From assembly GCF_006912135.1 (NCBI RefSeq), contig NZ_VIRS01000026.1, positions 1 through 64,000 of the forward strand: a stretch of 64,000 nucleotides of DNA. The letters run 5' to 3'. The position numbers and the translations under genes are program-made. Under the pieces are notes generated by a model. The model saw only the letters and a program-made list of their open reading frames with translations. It had not been told where the DNA came from and did not search any database. The DNA is from Cryptosporangium phraense. GTDB lineage: Bacteria > Actinomycetota > Actinomycetes > Mycobacteriales > Cryptosporangiaceae. Shown in pieces: positions 17,620 through 26,570 of the stretch (the stretch's first letter is position 1; every line of letters starts with the position of its first letter).

Positions 17620-18336
17620 CTACGGCGTGTCCGAATCGGTGCGGTCGGCCTCGGCGGTACGGATGAGGGGCGTGGGGGTCTCGCTCGGCGCCTCCGAGGG
17701 CGTTTCGCTCGGTTCTGGCTCCGGCGTCGCCGACGGCGACTCGGTGACCTCGGCCTCGGCCTCGGCCGGTGGTTGCTCCACGGACAGCGTCAGATCCCCG
17801 GTCCTCGTCTCGGTGCGGCCGGAGCAGTCGGCCGTCGTCACGCTCATGCGGACGCGGAAGCGGCCGGCCGGGAACCGGTGGACGCTCTCCAGCTCGCCGC
17901 CGTGGGCCCCGGGAGCACCGACGCAGGAGACGGCGCGGAGCGAACTCGTCGCGGTGCCGTCGCCCCAGTCCTCGGTCAGGCCGGCGTAGCGTCCGCTGCC
18001 GTCGCTCCAACGGATCCGGATCCGGACGTCCTCACCGGCGACCGGCGTGCGGTCGGACGTGGTGACGGTGACGGTCAGGCCGCTCGGCTCCGCCGTCCGT
18101 GGTGCTTCCGCGGCCGGGCGGGGTGCGCTGTCGGCGGCCGGCGACATCGCGTTCGAGCGGGCCGGGTGCTGGGTGTCGGCGGCGGCCCGGCCCGGCGCTC
18201 GGTTCGGCGCGGCCAGGTGCGTCTCGGCCGGCCCCGGATCGGCCAGCCCGGCGCCGAGCAGGAACGCGGGCACGGCGAGCGCTCCGAGCACGCCGATCGC
18301 GACCGCTCGGCGGGTGCCTTCGTTCGTCCGCCGCAC
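17620..18336 (-). CDS. secreted or membrane-anchored protein with a PKD-like domain
   Basis: A 238-residue protein of unknown function. The N-terminus has a hydrophobic helix (about 11-30) acting as signal peptide or anchor. A Pro/Ala linker follows, then a beta-rich region (about 88-185) containing GEDVRIRIRWSDGSG and EDWGDGT, which resembles the W-G-D-G core of PKD-like beta-sandwich domains. Two cysteines (in VSCVGAP and TADCSG) could form a disulfide. The last 50 residues are a Pro/Glu/Ser/Thr-rich tail. Extracellular location is inferred. The start is GTG 18336. Confidence 0.65.
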   Translation of the reverse strand: MRRTNEGTRRAVAIGVLGALAVPAFLLGAGLADPGPAETHLAAPNRAPGRAAADTQHPARSNAMSPAADSAPRPAAEAPRTAEPSGLTVTVTTSDRTPVAGEDVRIRIRWSDGSGRYAGLTEDWGDGTATSSLRAVSCVGAPGAHGGELESVHRFPAGRFRVRMSVTTADCSGRTETRTGDLTLSVEQPPAEAEAEVTESPSATPEPEPSETPSEAPSETPTPLIRTAEADRTDSDTP

Positions 18337-18487
18337 GCCCGGCCCAACGCTCGAACATTCGGCTAGTAACGCGACACGACGGTCTAGTTACGGATAGTGC
18401 CGGAAACTCTGTCGTGAACCTCGTCAATATGGTACGCATCGGACGCCAATACCGACTTTCCACGGGGGTGACCCAATCGCTGCGCCG

Positions 18488-19186
18488 GTGATGCCACGCG
18501 CCCGGCCCGCCGAGCGCTACCGGGCTCGGATCGCGGTGGTCGGCGGCGATCGGGACCCGGGCCTGCACCGCACGACGGGGGTCCTCGAGTCGGAACCGAG
18601 CTTCGACGTCCTGACCGATCACTCGATCGGCCGTGACCGGCTGACGCTGCTCGACCGGGCCCAGCCGGACGTCGTGCTGGTGGGGCGGTTCCCGGGGCGT
18701 CCGGACCTGATCGCGCTGATGGCCCGCGAGGTGATGGACGCGTCCGGGCGGACAGCCCGGCTGGTCGCGCTGGCCACCGGAGCCCCGGACGCCGAGCTGC
18801 GGGCCGTGCTGCGGGCGGGCGCGATCGGCTTCCTGCGCGCCGACGCCCGCCGGGCGACCGTCATCGAGGTGATCCTGCGGGCCGCCGAGGGCGCGGTGCC
18901 GTCCGGGTCGACCGCGGCCACGACGCTGGCGACGGCGTTCGCGGCGCCACCGCGGCAGCCGGGGGCGGGCGCCCGGCTCGGCCAGCTCACCCGGCGCGAG
19001 CGGGACGTCCTCCGGCTGGTCGCCAAGGGGCTGTCCAACGGCGAGATCGCGGCTCAGCTCGTCGTGACGACCAGCACCGTGAAGACGCACATGAACGCGA
19101 TCCTGGGGAAGCTCGGGCTACGCGACCGGGTGCAGGCGACCGTGTTCGCGTACGAGAGCGGCCTGGTGCGGCCAGGCGGACCCTAG
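18488..19186 (+). CDS. LuxR-type regulator with an atypical receiver domain
   Basis: A 232-residue NarL/LuxR-like protein. The C-terminal helix-turn-helix is intact (LTRRERDVLRLVAKGLSNGEIAAQLVVTTSTVKTHMNAILGKLGLRDRVQA). The N-terminal domain has the receiver layout, but where the phosphoacceptor Asp is expected the sequence reads VVLVGRFPG instead of a V-D-x-x-M-P pattern, and the usual acidic pair is VVGGDRD. It is therefore probably phosphorylation-independent. There is no kinase gene beside it. The frame opens with GTG 18488 followed by ATG 18491; either may be used. It is convergent with the L,D-transpeptidase gene and overlaps it by four bases. Confidence 0.85.
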   Translation: MMPRARPAERYRARIAVVGGDRDPGLHRTTGVLESEPSFDVLTDHSIGRDRLTLLDRAQPDVVLVGRFPGRPDLIALMAREVMDASGRTARLVALATGAPDAELRAVLRAGAIGFLRADARRATVIEVILRAAEGAVPSGSTAATTLATAFAAPPRQPGAGARLGQLTRRERDVLRLVAKGLSNGEIAAQLVVTTSTVKTHMNAILGKLGLRDRVQATVFAYESGLVRPGGP

Positions 19187-19839
19187 GGCTTCTTGCCGAA
19201 GATCTTCACCGGGGTGCCGTACTTCGTGTACTTGAACAGGGTCCGGGCGTCGATCGGCAGCAGGTTGATGCAGCCGTGCGAGCCCGGCGATCCGCCGTCG
19301 TAGAGGTACGTCGTCGTCTGGTGGAAGCCCATGTCGGCGTAGAAGCGCTCCCAGTACGGCAGCTTCACCTTGAAGATCGTCGAGACCGTCGAGACCTTCT
19401 TGTCCTGGATGCGGAACAGCCCGGCCGGGGTGGCCAGGCCGGCCCGCCCGGTGCGGATCGGCGCCGGGCCGTAGGCCAGGCTGCTGTTCCGCTTCACCCA
19501 GAACACCTGGTGGGTGAGGTCGACGCAGACCCGGATGCCCCCGTTCGCGCCACACTTGCTGTACGAGGCATTGGCCAGCCGGGTGACGATCGACCCGGTG
19601 AGCGGGCCCGCGTAACCGGCCGTCGGCCGGATGCCCATCCGCTGCTGGAACCGCTGCACCGCGACGCAGTCGGCCTGGCTGGCCTTGCCGTCGACCTTCA
19701 GGTGCAGGTACTTCTCCACCTGGCGCTGGGCCGGCCCGGTGCGCGGCGAACAGCCGGCGGCCTGGGCCGACGAGGGGATCAGCAGGGCCAGGCCGGCCGC
19801 GAGAACCACGGCCACCAGAGCAGCGACACGACGGATCAT
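19183..19839 (-). CDS. L,D-transpeptidase with peptidoglycan-binding domain
   Basis: A 218-residue exported enzyme that forms 3-3 cross-links in peptidoglycan. From ATG 19839 there is a signal peptide (about 1-27, ending AQA), then a peptidoglycan-binding domain (about 35-90) with VQRFQQRMGI, then a YkuD domain with the catalytic SPGSHGCINL motif (active Cys). I chose ATG 19839 because the signal peptide begins there; the frame extends to 19872. The domain order, PG-binding then YkuD, is the common actinobacterial one. It converges with the LuxR-type regulator gene. Confidence 0.92.
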   Translation of the reverse strand: MIRRVAALVAVVLAAGLALLIPSSAQAAGCSPRTGPAQRQVEKYLHLKVDGKASQADCVAVQRFQQRMGIRPTAGYAGPLTGSIVTRLANASYSKCGANGGIRVCVDLTHQVFWVKRNSSLAYGPAPIRTGRAGLATPAGLFRIQDKKVSTVSTIFKVKLPYWERFYADMGFHQTTTYLYDGGSPGSHGCINLLPIDARTLFKYTKYGTPVKIFGKKP

Positions 19840-19915
19840 GTTTGAGGGGCCTTCGTTCGGGGGTATGGCCACTCATTTATCGAACGGGTGCACACCCCGT
19901 CAATCGCTGAGTCAC

Positions 19916-20803
19916 TTACTCGTCACGTACCGCTCGGTGCACCCGCTGCCGGACGTCGTCCCAGGCCTCGGCCAGCCGGGCGCGCCGGGCGACGCCGGCC
20001 TCGTCGGTGCGGTGCTGGTACGCCCGGCGCTCCCGGCCGAGCAGCAGCGCGAGGTTGACCAGGAACGGCGCCAGCGCGGGCGGGCCGTCGTCGTCGACCA
20101 GGTCTTCGATCACCCGGCGCGGCCCGTGCAGGTCGCCGAGCAGCACCCAGAGCTGGGCCAGGTCGAAGCCGGCCAGGTAGAGACCGACCGTCGACCAGTC
20201 GAGGAAGACGTAGCCGTCCCGGGTCTTGAGGACGTTGTCGAGCACCAGGTCGCCGTGGGCCAGCTCCCAGCGGCCGGCCGCGCGCCGGGCCAGTTCGGCG
20301 ACCGCGGCCCGGTCGACGTCGTCGAAGACGCCCTGCCTGCGCGCCCGGTCGATCCGCGGCGCGTAGTTGACGATCCACGACTGCCCGACCGGCGGCTGCC
20401 ACTTGGCCAGCTGACGTAACTCGGTGAGCGCCCCGGCCAGCTCGTCGGCCGGGATGGACGCGGTCGGGTGCCGGTCGGCGGCCAGCGGCCGCCCGAACAC
20501 CCGCTCGAGCAGCAGGACTCCGCGGCCGGCGTCGGCGTTCAACAGCCGGGCCGTCCGCACCGGGGGCGGCGACGTCTCGAACAGCCGGTAGGCCTCGACC
20601 TCGCGCAGGAAGTGCTCGCGCCAGAACGGCGACCCGCCCGCCTGCACCTTGGCGACGACCGGGCTCAGGTCGACGCTGCCCGCCACCACGAACGACGTCG
20701 GGCTGCGGTGCAGGACCGCGCCCGGCACGAAGCGTGGACACACCTCGTAGACGAGGCCCAGCAGGGCGTCGTCCGAGACCGGATCGGTATCGGTGAACAG
20801 CAT
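19916..20803 (-). CDS. aminoglycoside phosphotransferase-fold kinase
   Basis: A 295-residue protein with the APH/choline-kinase fold. The catalytic loop HGDLVLDNVL and the metal-binding FLDWS motif are present, as is the N-lobe with a Val-Ala-Lys nucleotide-binding strand (VVAKVQAG). The substrate is unknown; such proteins phosphorylate small molecules such as sugars, amino alcohols or antibiotics. I chose ATG 20803; the frame runs to 20896 but would overlap the divergent oxidoreductase gene. Only 67 bases separate the two divergent starts, so they share a promoter region. Confidence 0.8.
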   Translation of the reverse strand: MLFTDTDPVSDDALLGLVYEVCPRFVPGAVLHRSPTSFVVAGSVDLSPVVAKVQAGGSPFWREHFLREVEAYRLFETSPPPVRTARLLNADAGRGVLLLERVFGRPLAADRHPTASIPADELAGALTELRQLAKWQPPVGQSWIVNYAPRIDRARRQGVFDDVDRAAVAELARRAAGRWELAHGDLVLDNVLKTRDGYVFLDWSTVGLYLAGFDLAQLWVLLGDLHGPRRVIEDLVDDDGPPALAPFLVNLALLLGRERRAYQHRTDEAGVARRARLAEAWDDVRQRVHRAVRDE

Positions 20804-20870
20804 CGGGCCCGATAGTGCCTTATCGACGCGTGATCGCGTACCGAACCGAGAGGCGGGTAACGCCGACGCC

Positions 20871-21851
20871 ATGGTTGATTTCGGATACACGCTCATGTGC
20901 GAACAGGCCGGGCCGACGGCGCTGGTGCGCGACGCCGCCGCGGCCGAACGGACCGGCTTCGACTTCGAAGTGATCAGCGATCACTACTTCCCGTGGCTGA
21001 CCGAGCAGGGGCACGCCCCGTACGCCTGGTCGGTGCTCGGCGCGGTCAGCCAGGTCACCGAACGCGTGCCGCTGATGACGTACGTGACCTGCCCCACGGT
21101 CCGGTACCACCCGGCGGTCATCGCCCAGAAGGCCGCGACCGTGAGCCTGCTCTCGGGCGGACGGTTCTGGCTCGGGCTCGGCGCCGGCGAGAACCTCAAC
21201 GAGCACGTGGTCGGGCGCGGGTGGCCGTCGGCCAACGTCCGGCACGAGATGCTCAGCGAGGCCGTGGACATCATCGCCGCGCTCTTCACCGGCGAGTACG
21301 TCAACTACGCGGGCGAGCACTTCCGCGTCGACTCGGCGAAGCTCTGGGACACCCCCGACGCCCCGCCGCCGATCGGAATCGCGGTGTCCGGCGCGCAGTC
21401 GGCCGCGCTGGCCGCCGAGAACGCCGACTTCCTGGTCGCGGTCGAGCCGGTCGGTGACCTCATCGACCAGTTCGACCGGGAGAGCGGCAAGCCGAACGCC
21501 CCGAAGGTCGGGCAGCTGCCGATCAGCTTCGACCCCGACCGGGACGCGGCGGTGACCAGGGCCCACGAGCAGTTCCGCTGGTTCGGCAACGGCTGGAAGG
21601 TCAACGCCGAGCTCCCTGGTCCGGCCGGGTTCGACGGGGCCAGCCAGTTCGTCCGCGAGGAAGACGTCGCTGAATCGATTCCGTGCGGTGACGACGTCGA
21701 CGCGGTGATCGAGGCGGTGCGCCCGTACGCCGAGGCCGGCTTCACCCACCTGGCGTTCGTGCAGATCGGCGGCGAGCACCAGGACGGGTTCCTGGACTGG
21801 TCGGAAAAGGCACTTCTGCCGGCACTACGGGAGGAGTACGGCTCGAGGTGA
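20871..21851 (+). CDS. F420-dependent oxidoreductase, luciferase-like (G6PDH-type)
   Basis: A 326-residue TIM-barrel protein of the luciferase-like monooxygenase class. The N-terminus VDFGYTLMCEQAGP, the loop FEVISDHYFPW and SLLSGGRFWLGLGAGENLNEHVVGRGWP are signatures of the TIGR03557-type F420-dependent oxidoreductases related to F420-dependent glucose-6-phosphate dehydrogenase. The hydride acceptor is predicted to be coenzyme F420; the donor is unknown. I chose ATG 20871 because similarity begins there; the open frame starts at 20793. It is divergently transcribed from the APH-fold kinase gene. Confidence 0.88.
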   Translation: MVDFGYTLMCEQAGPTALVRDAAAAERTGFDFEVISDHYFPWLTEQGHAPYAWSVLGAVSQVTERVPLMTYVTCPTVRYHPAVIAQKAATVSLLSGGRFWLGLGAGENLNEHVVGRGWPSANVRHEMLSEAVDIIAALFTGEYVNYAGEHFRVDSAKLWDTPDAPPPIGIAVSGAQSAALAAENADFLVAVEPVGDLIDQFDRESGKPNAPKVGQLPISFDPDRDAAVTRAHEQFRWFGNGWKVNAELPGPAGFDGASQFVREEDVAESIPCGDDVDAVIEAVRPYAEAGFTHLAFVQIGGEHQDGFLDWSEKALLPALREEYGSR

Positions 21852-22059
21852 CGTAGCGCACATGCGGGTCGGGTGAGCCGGATGGGGATGCGCGGGGGAC
21901 GAAGGAGCGCAACGATTTCGACACCGGCCGCTCCCGGTAGTAGCGTTCCGCGCTCCGAGGCATATCGATGAGGGGATGCTATGAGAACCGGCGGTACGAC
22001 CAGTACCGACTGGGTGATCAGCGCAACAATCAGACCCTCGATCGGGTTGAAGACGCGCA

Positions 22060-22088
22060 ATGGGTCGGCCCTGATCGGGCCGACCCAT
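22060..22088 (-). terminator. terminator downstream of tRNA-Leu
   Basis: ATGGGTCGGCCC (22060-22071) pairs perfectly with GGGCCGACCCAT (22077-22088) around a 5-base loop. It lies 19 bases past the 3' end of tRNA-Leu on the minus strand. Confidence 0.8.
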
Positions 22089-22107
22089 GAGCCGGAGGGA
22101 GAACTTG

Positions 22108-22190
22108 TGGGCAAGGGGGGAGTTGAACCCCCACGTCCTTTCGGACACACGGACCTGAACCGTGCGCGTCTGCCATTCCGCCACTTGCCC
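22108..22190 (-). tRNA. tRNA-Leu (CAG)
   Basis: 83 nt. The acceptor arm GGGCAAG (5' end, 22184-22190) pairs with CTTGCCC, with an A discriminator. The D arm contains GGCGGAATGGCAGA. The anticodon loop TTCAGGT gives CAG. There is a long class II variable arm (GTGTCCGAAAGGACGTG-type) and a T arm GGGGG-TTCAACT-CCCCC. The terminal CCA is not encoded. Confidence 0.95.
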
Positions 22191-22287
22191 GGCGAGACTT
22201 GGGAACTCTAACACGTGCCGGATGCTCCCCTCTCGGGGGTTCGCGGCGGCCGATACGATCATGCCGAACCGAGGACAGGAGGAACCG

Positions 22288-23139
22288 GTGGGCGTTCTGC
22301 AGCGCTTCGAGAAGAGGTTGGAGAACCTCGTCGAGGGGGCGTTCGCCAAGGTCTTCAAGGGAGTCGTACATCCCGTGGAGATCGCTAGCGCGATGCAGCG
22401 CGAGGCGGATGCGCACAAGTCCATCTTGGGCGGTGGGCGCACACTGGTTCCCAACCGCTACATCATCGATCTGAGTCCCAGCGACCACGATCGACTGGCG
22501 CAGTACGCGGCGCCGCTAGCGCAGGAACTGGCTCAGGCCCAGGCCGAGTACATCGGCGAGCAGGGCTGGACGGTCTACGGCGACGTCATCGTCGAGATCG
22601 AGCGGGGTGACGGTCTCGACACCGGCATGTTCCGGATCGCGGCCGAGGTCTACACCGGCGGAGTCGAGCCGGCCCACAACCCGAACCCGTACCAGAACCC
22701 GCCGCCCCAGGGTTACAACATGCCGCCGGTCAGCGCGCCTCCCGGCCCGCCGGTCAGCGGCCCGCCCGGGTACGGCGGTCCGGTGAGTGCTCCCCCGATG
22801 CACTCCAGCGGCGCTCCCTACGGTGCGCCCGGCCCGCAGGGCGGTGGCTACGGCGCCCGGCAGGCCCGTCTGATCACGTCGGACGGCCGGCAGTTCACGA
22901 TCGTGATCGGCTCGACCGTGATCGGCCGGGGCGAGGGCGCGCAGGTGCGGCTGGCCGACGTCGGTATCTCGCGGCAGCACGCCCGGGTCGACTTCGACGG
23001 TTCGCGGGTGGTGCTGACCGACCTCAGCTCCACCAACGGCACCACGGTCAACGGGAACCGGATCAACGCCGCCGCGCTCCAGCACGGCGACGTCGTTCAG
23101 CTCGGAACCACGTCGCTCACGTTCCGGCTGGATGGCTGA
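22288..23139 (+). CDS. fhaA: FhaA: DUF3662 and FHA domain protein
   Basis: Adaptor that binds phosphothreonine and regulates late peptidoglycan synthesis with the kinase encoded downstream. The 283 residues comprise an N-terminal DUF3662 domain (about 1-130, FEKRLENLVEGAFAKVFKG), a Pro/Gly/Tyr-rich linker (about 135-190) and a C-terminal FHA domain (about 190-283) with GRGEGAQVRLADVGISRQHARV and LSSTNGT. I place the start at GTG 22288 because AGGAGG lies 5 bases upstream. Its stop shares one base with the start of fhaB (TGATG). It is the first gene of the fhaA-fhaB-pstP-ftsW-pbpA-pknB operon. Confidence 0.95.
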   Translation: MGVLQRFEKRLENLVEGAFAKVFKGVVHPVEIASAMQREADAHKSILGGGRTLVPNRYIIDLSPSDHDRLAQYAAPLAQELAQAQAEYIGEQGWTVYGDVIVEIERGDGLDTGMFRIAAEVYTGGVEPAHNPNPYQNPPPQGYNMPPVSAPPGPPVSGPPGYGGPVSAPPMHSSGAPYGAPGPQGGGYGARQARLITSDGRQFTIVIGSTVIGRGEGAQVRLADVGISRQHARVDFDGSRVVLTDLSSTNGTTVNGNRINAAALQHGDVVQLGTTSLTFRLDG

Positions 23140-23621
23140 TGCCGGAAGTAGTTCTCGCGGTCGCCCGGTTCGGCTTTCTCGCGCTGCTCTGGGTGTTCGT
23201 GTTCGCCGTCGTCGGGGTCATCCGGCGTGACCTGTCCGGGGCTCGTCAGCCCCGGCTGGTCGCGGCGCCCCGGGGCATCCCGCTGGCGCCGCAGGGTCGT
23301 CCGGCGAAGGCGAAGCGCGGCGACCGCGGTGCGCCCCGCACCATGGTGGTCACCGAAGGCGCACTGGCCGGAACGCGCATCACGTTGGGTGACTCTCCGA
23401 TCACGCTCGGACGAGCCGACGACTCCACACTGGTACTGAATGACGACTATGCGTCAGCGCAGCATGCACGTCTGGTGCCGCGTGCGGGCGAGTGGCTGAT
23501 CGAGGACCTCGGGTCGACCAACGGCACGTATCTTGGCCCAACCAAGATTTCCGGCCCGACCCCAGTTCCCCTGGGCGCGCCGATCCGGATCGGGCGCACG
23601 TCGATCGAGTTGCGCTCATGA
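23139..23621 (+). CDS. fhaB: FhaB: membrane-anchored FHA domain protein
   Basis: A 160-residue protein with an N-terminal membrane helix (about 8-27), a basic linker, and a C-terminal FHA domain (about 70-160) with LGRADDSTLVLNDDYASAQHARLV and LGSTNGTYLG. It is the counterpart of FipA/FhaB, a phosphothreonine reader acting in cell-wall and division complexes. The ATG overlaps the fhaA stop by one base, indicating translational coupling. A Thr-rich activation site (APRTMVV) upstream of the FHA domain resembles the kinase-phosphorylated segment of its homologues. Confidence 0.94.
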   Translation: MPEVVLAVARFGFLALLWVFVFAVVGVIRRDLSGARQPRLVAAPRGIPLAPQGRPAKAKRGDRGAPRTMVVTEGALAGTRITLGDSPITLGRADDSTLVLNDDYASAQHARLVPRAGEWLIEDLGSTNGTYLGPTKISGPTPVPLGAPIRIGRTSIELRS

Positions 23622-23676
23622 GCCTGCGAAGCGAGCGAAGCATGTCGATAAGGCACCTCCTCGGCGAGGATCGCGA

Positions 23677-25092
23677 ATGAGCCTCACGCTGCGCTACGCG
23701 GCAAAGTCCGATCGAGGGCTCATTCGTGAGGGAAACGAGGACTCGGTCTACGCCGGTCCGCGCCTTCTCGCCGTCGCTGACGGTATGGGTGGTATGGCTG
23801 CCGGTGAGGTGGCATCGAACATCGTCGTCCGGGCGCTGGAGCCGCTGGACGAAGACGTCTCCTCCAGTGACCTGGTCGACGCGCTGCGGGCGGCGATCGG
23901 CCACGCGAACCAGCAACTCCGGGACGCGGTGGACGCCAACCCGGCTCTGGAGGGCATGGGCACGACGCTGACCGCGCTGATGTTCAGCGGAACGCGTCTC
24001 GCGCTGGCCCACGTCGGCGACTCGCGGGCCTACGTCCTGCGCAACGACGAGCTCCACCAGATCACCCGGGACGACACCTACGTCCAGATGCTGGTGGACG
24101 AGGGACGCATCACCGCCGACGAGGCGAACACCCACCCGCAGCGCTCCCTGCTGACCCGCGCGCTCGACGGCCGCGAAGTCGAGCCGGAGTTCTCGGTCCG
24201 GGAGGCCCGCCCGGGCGACCGGTACCTGCTCTGCAGCGACGGGCTGTCGAGCGTCGTCTCGGCCGAGACGATCGCGGACGCGATGCGGATAGACGATCCG
24301 GCGCAGGTGGCCAATCGGCTGATCCAGCTCGCGCTCCGTGGCGGCGGGCCGGACAACATCACGGTGATCGTCGCGGACATCCTCGACGACCGGCTGGCCG
24401 ACAACGCACCGGTCGTCGGCGGCGCGGCCGCCCGCGACCGGACCACGTCGGCGACCGCCGACACGGCCGCGGGGCGGGCGGCGCTGGCCACCCCGCCCCG
24501 GCCGGCGCCGGCCCAGGAGTACGAGGTCGAGGACGAGCCGGAGCAGGTTCCGTCCGGCGGCCGGCACCGCAAGCGCACCACGGCGCTGCTCACCGTGCTG
24601 GCCCTGGCCGCCCTCGCCGCCGGTGGCTACGCCGCCTGGCACTACACCCAGCAGCAGTACTACGTGGGAACCTCGGCCGGACACGTTGCGATATACCGCG
24701 GCGTGTCCGGCTCTCTGGCCGGGCTCAAGTTCTCCAAGCTGCAGGACGACACCGATCTCCAGCTGGACGACCTCGAGCAGGTCGCCCGCGACTCGGTGCA
24801 GGACACGATCCCGGCCGAGAACCGTGAGGACGCGTACACGATTGTGGACAACCTGCGACGGGAGAAGCTGCTCCCGTGGTGCCACGGCGACGTGAAGACC
24901 ACGCCGTCGACGCCGTCGGCCCCGCCCAGCCCGTCGACGTCGTCCTCGCCCGGCGCCAACTCCAGCCCCAGTAGTTCGCCGACCCCGGCGGCTCCCCCGT
25001 CTCCTACCCCTACCGCCTCTCGGCCGTCGGGGGAGGTTCTCCCAGCCACCGACGCTGACGATCCCGGTGTGAACTGTCGGGAGATTCGGTGA
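23677..25092 (+). CDS. pstP: PP2C-family Ser/Thr protein phosphatase
   Basis: Dephosphorylates the operon's kinase and its targets at the cytoplasmic membrane. The 471 residues start at ATG 23677 with GAGGA seven bases upstream. PP2C motifs in order are NEDS (metal-binding Asp), LLAVADGMGGMAAGE, GDSRAYVL, LCSDGLSSV and GGPDNITVIV. After a linker (about 240-290) there is one membrane helix (about 300-320), then an extracellular region ending in a long Pro/Ser/Thr-rich tail (about 405-455) with one C-terminal Cys. The stop overlaps the ftsW/rodA start by four bases. The extracellular Ser/Pro tail is longer than in mycobacterial PstP. Confidence 0.95.
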   Translation: MSLTLRYAAKSDRGLIREGNEDSVYAGPRLLAVADGMGGMAAGEVASNIVVRALEPLDEDVSSSDLVDALRAAIGHANQQLRDAVDANPALEGMGTTLTALMFSGTRLALAHVGDSRAYVLRNDELHQITRDDTYVQMLVDEGRITADEANTHPQRSLLTRALDGREVEPEFSVREARPGDRYLLCSDGLSSVVSAETIADAMRIDDPAQVANRLIQLALRGGGPDNITVIVADILDDRLADNAPVVGGAAARDRTTSATADTAAGRAALATPPRPAPAQEYEVEDEPEQVPSGGRHRKRTTALLTVLALAALAAGGYAAWHYTQQQYYVGTSAGHVAIYRGVSGSLAGLKFSKLQDDTDLQLDDLEQVARDSVQDTIPAENREDAYTIVDNLRREKLLPWCHGDVKTTPSTPSAPPSPSTSSSPGANSSPSSSPTPAAPPSPTPTASRPSGEVLPATDADDPGVNCREIR

Positions 25093-26570
25093 CGGCTTCG
25101 GCCGCTCCGCGCCCAGCCGGCGGCGCCGACCCCGCTCTCACCAGCGTGATCGGTCGGCCGGACCGTCCGCTGGCCAACAATTCGCGTAACACCGAGCTGA
25201 TCCTGCTGGTCGTTTCCCTGGTCGTCGTGTCCGGGATGTCGCTCGCGGTTCAGGGTTCGGTACTCGGCGAGATCAACGCGGGCGCGCTGGCGCTGCCCGG
25301 TCTGCTCGCCATCCTCTTCTTCGGCGCGCACGTCGCGATCCGGTTCCTGGCCCCGTACGCCGACCCGCTGCTGCTGCCCGCGGTGGCGACGATCAACGGC
25401 ATCAGCGTCGTGTTCATCCGCCGGCTCGACCTGGGCCGCCTGACGCCGGACGAGCGGATCGCCGCCGGTGTGCTCGGTGGCGACGGCAGCGAAGCGCTGA
25501 AGCAGTACATCTGGGCCGCGGTCGCGATCATCGGGTTCGTCGCCCTGCTGTGGATCGTCCGCGACCACCGGACGCTGGCCCGGTTCGGGTACATCGCGCT
25601 GTTCACCGGTCTCGTGCTGGTACTGCTGCCCGCGGTGCTGCCCGGGTCGTTGAGCGAGATCAACGGCGCCAAGCTGTGGATCATCATCCCGGGCGTCGGC
25701 CAGATCCAGCCCGGTGAGTTCGCGAAGATCGCGCTGCTGCTGTATTTCGCCCGCATTCTGGTCGACAACCGCGACTTCCTGCAGATCGTCGGCAAATTCT
25801 CGACGCTGAAGGCCACCCCGCGGTTCCTGTTCGACGCGTACGCGCCGATGGTCAGCGCCTGGCTGGTCAGCCTCGGCGTCCTGATGTTCGAGAAGGACCT
25901 CGGTACGTCGCTGCTGTACTTCGGGCTGTTCCTGGTGATGATCTACATCGCCACGAACAAGGCCCGCTGGGTGGCGATCGGCCTGGTCATGTTCATGATC
26001 GGCGCCTACCTGGCGTTCCTGGTCGTGAGCCGGGTCAAGCTGCGGGTCGAGGTCTGGCTGCACCCGTTCGACGACCCGTTCGACAAGGGCTACCAGATCG
26101 TCCAGTCGTTGCTGGCGCTCGGCAGCGGTGGGCTGTTCGGGGCCGGCCCCGGCGCCGGTTCGCCGAACCTGCTGAGCCTCTACGCCAGCACCGACTTCGT
26201 GTTCGCGGCGATCGGCGAGGAGATCGGGCTGTTCGGTCTCACCGCTCTGCTCGTGCTGTACGCGCTGATCGCGTCCCGGGGCATCCGGGCCGGCCTGGAC
26301 GTCCGCGACTCGTACGGCAAGCTGCTCGCCGGTGGGCTCGCGTTCTCGATCACCTTGCAGACGTTCGTCATCGTGGGCGGAGTGACGAAGCTGATCCCGC
26401 TGACCGGTCTGACGACCCCGTTCCTCGCGTACGGCGGTTCGTCGCTGATCGCCAACTGGCTGATCATCGGCCTGCTCATCCGGATCTCCGACGCGGGTCG
26501 ACGTCCGGCCAAGGTGAAGGCGCCGCCGCTGCAGCTGCGCGACGCCCCGACCGAGGTGGTCAAGCTGTGA
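25089..26570 (+). CDS. FtsW/RodA/SpoVE family peptidoglycan polymerase
   Basis: SEDS-family glycosyltransferase that polymerises lipid II in concert with a class B penicillin-binding protein. The 493 residues form about 10-12 membrane helices. Conserved segments are KLWIIIPGVGQIQPGEFAKIALLLYFA, EKDLGTSLLYFGLF (with the catalytic Asp region), FDKGYQIVQSLLALGSGGLFG and TDFVFAAIGEEIGL, followed by LTTPFLAYGGSS. The GTG start overlaps pstP by four bases and the stop overlaps pbpA by four, so polymerase and transpeptidase are translationally coupled. By position it is the RodA-type elongation enzyme; FtsW cannot be excluded. Confidence 0.94.
   Translation: MTASAAPRPAGGADPALTSVIGRPDRPLANNSRNTELILLVVSLVVVSGMSLAVQGSVLGEINAGALALPGLLAILFFGAHVAIRFLAPYADPLLLPAVATINGISVVFIRRLDLGRLTPDERIAAGVLGGDGSEALKQYIWAAVAIIGFVALLWIVRDHRTLARFGYIALFTGLVLVLLPAVLPGSLSEINGAKLWIIIPGVGQIQPGEFAKIALLLYFARILVDNRDFLQIVGKFSTLKATPRFLFDAYAPMVSAWLVSLGVLMFEKDLGTSLLYFGLFLVMIYIATNKARWVAIGLVMFMIGAYLAFLVVSRVKLRVEVWLHPFDDPFDKGYQIVQSLLALGSGGLFGAGPGAGSPNLLSLYASTDFVFAAIGEEIGLFGLTALLVLYALIASRGIRAGLDVRDSYGKLLAGGLAFSITLQTFVIVGGVTKLIPLTGLTTPFLAYGGSSLIANWLIIGLLIRISDAGRRPAKVKAPPLQLRDAPTEVVKL

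Noticed and set aside
21981-22211. A 76-codon frame after GAGGGG, upstream of tRNA-Leu
   Set aside because: It runs through the terminator hairpin and the antisense of tRNA-Leu; its reading is dictated by those structured RNAs.
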